A program made the position numbers and the translations under genes. Under the pieces are notes generated by a model, which was not told the DNA's origin, made no database searches, and saw only the letters and a list, made by a program, of their open reading frames with translations. From contig NZ_FQUZ01000004.1 of assembly GCF_900129055.1 (NCBI RefSeq), forward strand, positions 62,001 through 126,000: DNA of 64,000 nt, given 5' to 3'. This DNA comes from Lampropedia hyalina DSM 16112 (GTDB lineage: Bacteria; Pseudomonadota; Gammaproteobacteria; Burkholderiales; Burkholderiaceae_C). Below, piece after piece: positions 59,988 to 64,000 of this stretch (its first letter is position 1; each line of letters opens with the position of its first letter).

Positions 59988-61754
59988 ATGGAAATTCCTG
60001 TGTCTGATTTTTTGGCCGATCCTGATTTGTCTGCGCCCTTGTCGGTACACCGCTCCCCAGCAGCGGGACATTCTGCCGACGGGCTGGGGGAGTTGCTGGT
60101 GCAGGCGGGCAAGCTCAGCAGCCGCGATCTGGAGCGGGCGCGGCTGGCGCAGCAGGAGATGGGCGGCATGCTGGGGCGGGTGCTGATTCGCCTGGGCGTG
60201 GTGTCCGAGACGGATCTGATGCCGGTGCTGGCGCAGCATCTGGGCGTGGAACTGGCCGCTGCCGATGCCTATCCGGTGCCTTTGCTGGAGGTGGCCGGGC
60301 TGGTTCCGGGGTTTTTGCGCACCCATTCGATTTATCCGCTGTGGCAGCGCGACCAGCAACTGGGCGTGGCCATGGCGGTGCCGCAGGACGATTTTGTGCG
60401 CAAGGCCCTGCGGCTGGCCACCGGGCTGGAGGTCGTGCCCTATCTGGGGCTGGAGAGCGACATCGAGCGCGCGCTGGAGCAGTCGGCCGCCCATCAGGAG
60501 GCCGAGGAGGCGGTGGATGGCGATGTGCTGGGCGGGCTGGATGCCAATGATTTCGTCGAGCACCTGAAAGACCTGGCCAGCGAGGCTCCGGTCATCAAGC
60601 TGGTCAATACCATCATCGGGCGTGTGATCGACATGCGGGCGTCCGACATTCACCTGGAGCCGTTCGAGGACGGCCTGCATGTGCGTTACCGCGTGGACGG
60701 GGTGATTCATGTGGCCGAGGTGGTGCCTTCGCGCCTGTCGGCGGCCGTGGGTTCGCGCGTGAAGCTGCTGGCGCATCTGGACATTGCCGAACGCCGCCTG
60801 CCGCAGGATGGGCGCATCAAGACCCGTGTGAAGGGGCGGGAGCTGGACTTGCGCGTTTCCACCGTGCCCACGGTGTATGGCGAGAGCATCGTGATGCGGG
60901 TGCTGGACCGTGCCAGCGTGCGCCTGAACCTGGACGACATGGGTTTTGCCGCCGATACGCTGCGCCACTTCAATGAGTTGCTGGCGCGGCCGCATGGCAT
61001 TTTTCTGGTGACGGGGCCGACGGGGTCGGGCAAGACCACGACGCTGTATGCCGGGCTGGCGAAGCTGGATGCCGACAGCCAGAAGATCATCACCGTGGAA
61101 GACCCGGTGGAATACCAGTTGGCGGGCATCAACCAGATTCAGGTGCATCCGCAGATCAACCTGACGTTTGCGAACGCGCTGCGGGCGATTCTGCGGCAAG
61201 ACCCGGACATCATCATGATCGGCGAAATGCGCGATGGCGAGACGGCGCAGATTGCCGTGCAGTCCGCGCTGACCGGTCACCTGGTGCTCTCCACGCTGCA
61301 CACCAACACGGCAGCCGGAGCGATTGTGCGCATGAAGGACATGGGCGTGGAGTCCTACCTCATCACTTCGTCGGTGAATGGGGTGCTGGCGCAGCGGCTG
61401 GTGCGCACCCTGTGCCGCGATTGCAAGCAGCCGCACGACCTCAGCCCGGCAGTGTTGCAGGAGACGGGGCTGTCGCGCTTTCTGTTGCCGGGGCAGACGC
61501 TGTACCGCCCGGTGGGGTGCGAGAAGTGCCGGGGTTCCGGCTACCGGGGGCGCACCGGCATCCATGAGCTGATGGTGCTGGACGAGGCCATGCGCCGCGC
61601 CATTCTCGATGGCAAGGATTCCGGGGAGCTGAATACGCTGGCCGTGCATGCGGGCATGGTCAGTCTGTACGAGGACGGGCTGCGCAAGGTGGCGGCCGGT
61701 GTCACCAGCCTGGAAGAAGTCACCCGCGTGACGCAGGACCAGACCGATGCCTGA
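59988..61754 (+). CDS. gspE: Type II secretion ATPase GspE
   Basis: GspE is the cytoplasmic ATPase that drives pseudopilus assembly in type II secretion. The 588-residue protein has an N-terminal N1/N2 region (GELLVQAGKLSSRDLERARL), Walker A VTGPTGSGKTTTLYAGL, the Asp box and Walker B DIIMIGEMRDGETAQI, the His box TGHLVLSTLHTN, and the four-cysteine zinc site CRDC...CEKC near residue 480-510. The last bases overlap gspF by eight. A type IV pilus PilB is less likely because gspF, gspG and gspH follow. Confidence 0.94.
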   Translation: MEIPVSDFLADPDLSAPLSVHRSPAAGHSADGLGELLVQAGKLSSRDLERARLAQQEMGGMLGRVLIRLGVVSETDLMPVLAQHLGVELAAADAYPVPLLEVAGLVPGFLRTHSIYPLWQRDQQLGVAMAVPQDDFVRKALRLATGLEVVPYLGLESDIERALEQSAAHQEAEEAVDGDVLGGLDANDFVEHLKDLASEAPVIKLVNTIIGRVIDMRASDIHLEPFEDGLHVRYRVDGVIHVAEVVPSRLSAAVGSRVKLLAHLDIAERRLPQDGRIKTRVKGRELDLRVSTVPTVYGESIVMRVLDRASVRLNLDDMGFAADTLRHFNELLARPHGIFLVTGPTGSGKTTTLYAGLAKLDADSQKIITVEDPVEYQLAGINQIQVHPQINLTFANALRAILRQDPDIIMIGEMRDGETAQIAVQSALTGHLVLSTLHTNTAAGAIVRMKDMGVESYLITSSVNGVLAQRLVRTLCRDCKQPHDLSPAVLQETGLSRFLLPGQTLYRPVGCEKCRGSGYRGRTGIHELMVLDEAMRRAILDGKDSGELNTLAVHAGMVSLYEDGLRKVAAGVTSLEEVTRVTQDQTDA

Positions 61755-63012
61755 TTTTTCCTGGCGGGCCGCCTCTGCCTCGGGCCAGATTCAGCAGGGG
61801 CATCTTCAGGCCCAGTCCGTGACCCATGCCATGAAGCTGCTGCGCGAGCAGGGGCTGCATCCGTTGAACGTGTCGGTGGCGAATGCCGCCGAGATGGCGC
61901 AGGCCCAGGGGGCGGTGGAAAACCGTGCCGTGCGGGCCGCCAGAGGCAGCAGCAAGCCGGGGCGCAAGGATCGCGGCCCGGTGAATGCGCAGGATGTGCT
62001 GTCCATGACGTCGGAGCTGACCATCATGCTGCGCGCCGGGCTGGCACTGGACAATGCGCTGAAGGTGCTGATCGATATGAGCCACAAACCGGCCATGCGG
62101 CAACTGACGCAGAATCTGCTGGAGTCGGTCAAGAGCGGCGCGACTTTCAGCAAGGCCCTGGCACAGCACCCGCGCCATTTCGATGACTTCTACATCAACA
62201 TGGTGCGCTCGGGCGAGGCCAGCGGCCAGATGGCCGAGGTGCTGCGGCGGCTGGTGGAGCACATGGAGCGGCTGCGCGCACTGCGCGAAAGCGTGGTGTC
62301 CGCGCTGATCTACCCGGCCATTCTGCTGAGCGTGGCGGTGCTCACGCTGGTCTTGATGCTGGGTTTTGTCGTGCCCAAGTTCCGCGATCTGTTCGAGGAC
62401 CTGGGTGATGCACTGCCGCTGCCCACGCAGATTCTGATGTGGGTGGGCGACGTGTTCACGCAATGGGGCTGGCTGATCGCACTGGTGCTGGTATTGGGCG
62501 GGCTGGCCGGGGGACAGTGGTTCCGCAGTCCGGCGGGCAAGCTCTGGTGGCAGGGGCGGGTGCTGCAATTGCCGCTGCTGGGGCCGCTGGTGGCGCGTTT
62601 TCAGATGACGCTGTTCGCCCGCTCCTGGGGAACTTTGCTGGGCAACGGCGTTCCGATGCTGACCGCGCTGTCCATTGCCACCGACACCGTGGGCAATGCC
62701 GTGATGCGCGAGCCGCTGAAGACCGTCGCGCCGGTGGTGAAGGATGGCGGGCGGGTGGTGCAGGCCTTGCAGCAGACTGGCCTGTTCGAGCCGCTGGCCA
62801 TCAACCTGATTCGCGTGGGCGAGGAAACCGGCCGGGTGGGGCAGATGGCACTGGAGCTGGCCGACATACTGAACCGGCAGGTGGAAACCGGCATCAAACG
62901 CGCCCTGACCCTGATCGAGCCGCTGATGATTTTGGTGCTGGGGGTGCTGGTGGCACTGATTATCATCTCCCTGATGATGGGAGTGCTGTCCGTCAATGAC
63001 CTGGTGGCATGA
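61747..63012 (+). CDS. gspF: Type II secretion inner-membrane protein GspF
   Basis: GspF is the polytopic platform protein to which GspE binds. The 421-residue protein has two copies of the T2SF domain: SELTIMLRAGLALDNALKVL with GEASGQMAEVL, and FARSWGTLLGNGVPMLTALS with GEETGRVGQMALEL. Membrane spans lie near SALIYPAILLSVAVLTLVLM, WLIALVLVLGGLAGG and LMILVLGVLVALIIISLMMG. The start overlaps the gspE stop, showing translational coupling. gspG follows after 49 bases. Confidence 0.95.
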   Translation: MPDFSWRAASASGQIQQGHLQAQSVTHAMKLLREQGLHPLNVSVANAAEMAQAQGAVENRAVRAARGSSKPGRKDRGPVNAQDVLSMTSELTIMLRAGLALDNALKVLIDMSHKPAMRQLTQNLLESVKSGATFSKALAQHPRHFDDFYINMVRSGEASGQMAEVLRRLVEHMERLRALRESVVSALIYPAILLSVAVLTLVLMLGFVVPKFRDLFEDLGDALPLPTQILMWVGDVFTQWGWLIALVLVLGGLAGGQWFRSPAGKLWWQGRVLQLPLLGPLVARFQMTLFARSWGTLLGNGVPMLTALSIATDTVGNAVMREPLKTVAPVVKDGGRVVQALQQTGLFEPLAINLIRVGEETGRVGQMALELADILNRQVETGIKRALTLIEPLMILVLGVLVALIIISLMMGVLSVNDLVA

Positions 63013-63061
63013 TGGGCGGCTGGCGCAAACGCATTCCTGATTGAGAAGTTGAAAGACACCC

Positions 63062-63541
63062 ATGACACAGAAACATCTTGCACGTCTGCCCCACCATGCG
63101 GGGCATCTGGATCGCCTGACGGGCGCACGGCGCACACGCGGCTTCACCCTGGCGGAAATGCTGGTGGTGGTGGCCATCATCGCGCTGCTGGCCGGTCTGG
63201 TGGGGCCACGCGTGATCGGTATTTTCTCGGGCACGCAGACCAAGGCGGCCAAGGCACAGATCAGCCAGTTCGAGAATGCCATTGAAGCGTTCTACTTCGA
63301 CATGAAACGCTACCCCACGGCGCAGGAGGGCTTGCAGGCCCTGTTCAGCCGCCCGGTCAGTGGCGCGTCGGCCAACTGGAACGGCCCCTACCTCAAGGGC
63401 AGCAGCCTGCCCGATGACCCCTGGGGCAACCCGTACCGCTACATCAATCCCGGCCCCAATGGCGGGGTGATGATCGTGTCGTATGGCTCCGATGGCACGG
63501 AAGGTGGCCAGGGCGATGCGGCTGATATTTCCAATCAGTAA
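63062..63541 (+). CDS. gspG: Type II secretion major pseudopilin GspG
   Basis: GspG builds the pseudopilus. The 159-residue protein has a long leader of 26 residues ending in the prepilin peptidase site RG|FTLAEMLVVVAIIALLAG, with Glu at position +5. The family core MKRYPTAQEGLQALFSRP, then GPYLKGSSLPDDPWGNPYRY with the calcium-loop residues, and VSYGSDGTEGG are visible. The long leader is unusual but the cleavage motif is perfect. Its last 26 bases overlap the gspH start. Confidence 0.95.
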   Translation: MTQKHLARLPHHAGHLDRLTGARRTRGFTLAEMLVVVAIIALLAGLVGPRVIGIFSGTQTKAAKAQISQFENAIEAFYFDMKRYPTAQEGLQALFSRPVSGASANWNGPYLKGSSLPDDPWGNPYRYINPGPNGGVMIVSYGSDGTEGGQGDAADISNQ

Positions 63542-64000
63542 TGCGCGCGGGCATCGACCCGTTTCGCGCGGTTTCACGCTGATGGAATTGCTGGTGGTGG
63601 TGGCCATCGGCAGCCTGCTGATGGCCATGACCCCGCTGGCCTACCAGCGCATCAACGCTTCTGCCGAATACCGCAGCACCGTGCGCACCATGCGCACCGA
63701 AATGCGTGCCGCGCGTGAAGCGGCCTTGCAGACCCATATGCCCCAGCGTTTCCAGGTGGATGTGCCGGGGCGGCGTTTTGGTGCGCAGAATTGGCATCCC
63801 TTGCCCGACAGCGTGCAGGTGCACACCACGGTGGCCGATGTGGAAATGCGCGAGGGCGTGGCCTCGATCCTGTTCCTGCCGCAGGGTGGTGCCACCGGCG
63901 GCAGCGTGGAGATTGTGCGTGCCGCTGGAGCCAGCCAGGGCATGGGCACCCGTCTGCGCGTGGACTGGCTCACCGGGCAGATCACCCAGGAAAGCCTGTT
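63516..64000 (+). CDS. gspH: Type II secretion minor pseudopilin GspH (partial)
   Basis: The frame starts at ATG 63516, inside the end of gspG, and runs off the right window edge. It encodes a leader MRLIFPISNARGHRPVSRGF with the prepilin cleavage site SRG|FTLMELLVVVAIGSLL and Glu at +5. The body MRTEMRAAREAALQTHMPQR and FQVDVPGRRF is typical of GspH-like minor pseudopilins. The overlap with gspG and the same order as other gsp operons support the call. About 161 codons are visible. Confidence 0.86.
   Translation, partial: MRLIFPISNARGHRPVSRGFTLMELLVVVAIGSLLMAMTPLAYQRINASAEYRSTVRTMRTEMRAAREAALQTHMPQRFQVDVPGRRFGAQNWHPLPDSVQVHTTVADVEMREGVASILFLPQGGATGGSVEIVRAAGASQGMGTRLRVDWLTGQITQESL

Overview
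The window looks like chromosome of a betaproteobacterium of the order Burkholderiales, most like Comamonadaceae. The GC-rich coding sequence, the gntR-sdhCDAB-sdhE-gltA block facing mdh, a CitE-like gene and acnB, the phaC-phasin pair, a class A RNase P RNA and a general type II secretion operon all fit. Genus and species cannot be fixed by reading alone. All calls come from reading translated sequence and motifs; no database search was run.

Layout. 1-2072: macB (cut by the window edge) and macA on the minus strand, with a terminator-like hairpin in the macA leader. 2100-5295: a plus-strand signalling-type cassette of a Roadblock/LC7 protein, a PAS protein, a PhnD-like binding protein without signal peptide, and two unknown proteins. 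5319-5648: rnpB on the minus strand. 5700-6560: a DUF4126 membrane protein framed by short inverted repeats. 6698-11867: a type III restriction-modification locus. Its mod gene has an AT-rich specificity segment, and its res gene is cut by an in-frame TGA just before the endonuclease motif. A resolvase-type HTH protein follows. 12369-17245: tRNA-Thr, rbgA, a NUDIX hydrolase, pgi and tal. 17350-20272: a sulfur-type operon (Tat-exported sulfide:quinone oxidoreductase-like flavoprotein, small membrane protein, AhpD-like protein, unknown protein, DsrE-like protein). 20483-24917: a Fur-box-controlled operon that makes and adenylates 2,3-dihydroxybenzoate but contains no aryl carrier protein. 24997-25203: a MITE-like repeat. 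25231-31801: a membrane-anchored unknown, murJ, a SirB1-type protein, phaC, phasin and infA.

31986-44265 is a TCA-cycle region: gltA, sdhE, sdhB, sdhA, sdhD, sdhC and gntR on the minus strand; mdh, a CitE-like lyase, a lipoprotein and acnB on the plus strand. A decayed IS200/IS605-type element follows acnB. 44663-54531: a DUF2254 protein, then an AraC regulator, a TonB-dependent receptor, a degenerate M1-peptidase-like protein, a multicopper oxidase and a YncE-like beta-propeller protein, which read as one uncharacterised uptake cassette. 54595-59855: a VOC protein, prfC, rfbD, a NERD-domain protein with three zinc modules (two nearly identical) and a NUDIX hydrolase. 59988 to the window end: gspE, gspF, gspG and the start of gspH.

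How the genes fit together. The central block covers citrate synthase, aconitase, succinate dehydrogenase and malate dehydrogenase, with a GntR regulator in the middle and a palindrome in the gntR-mdh gap as its candidate operator. phaC and phasin store carbon as polyhydroxyalkanoate. Two loci point to iron or metal acquisition: the dihydroxybenzoate operon and the receptor/multicopper-oxidase cassette. The most unusual items are that receptor cassette, the Roadblock-PAS-PhnD cassette, the interrupted type III Res and the carrier-less dihydroxybenzoate operon.
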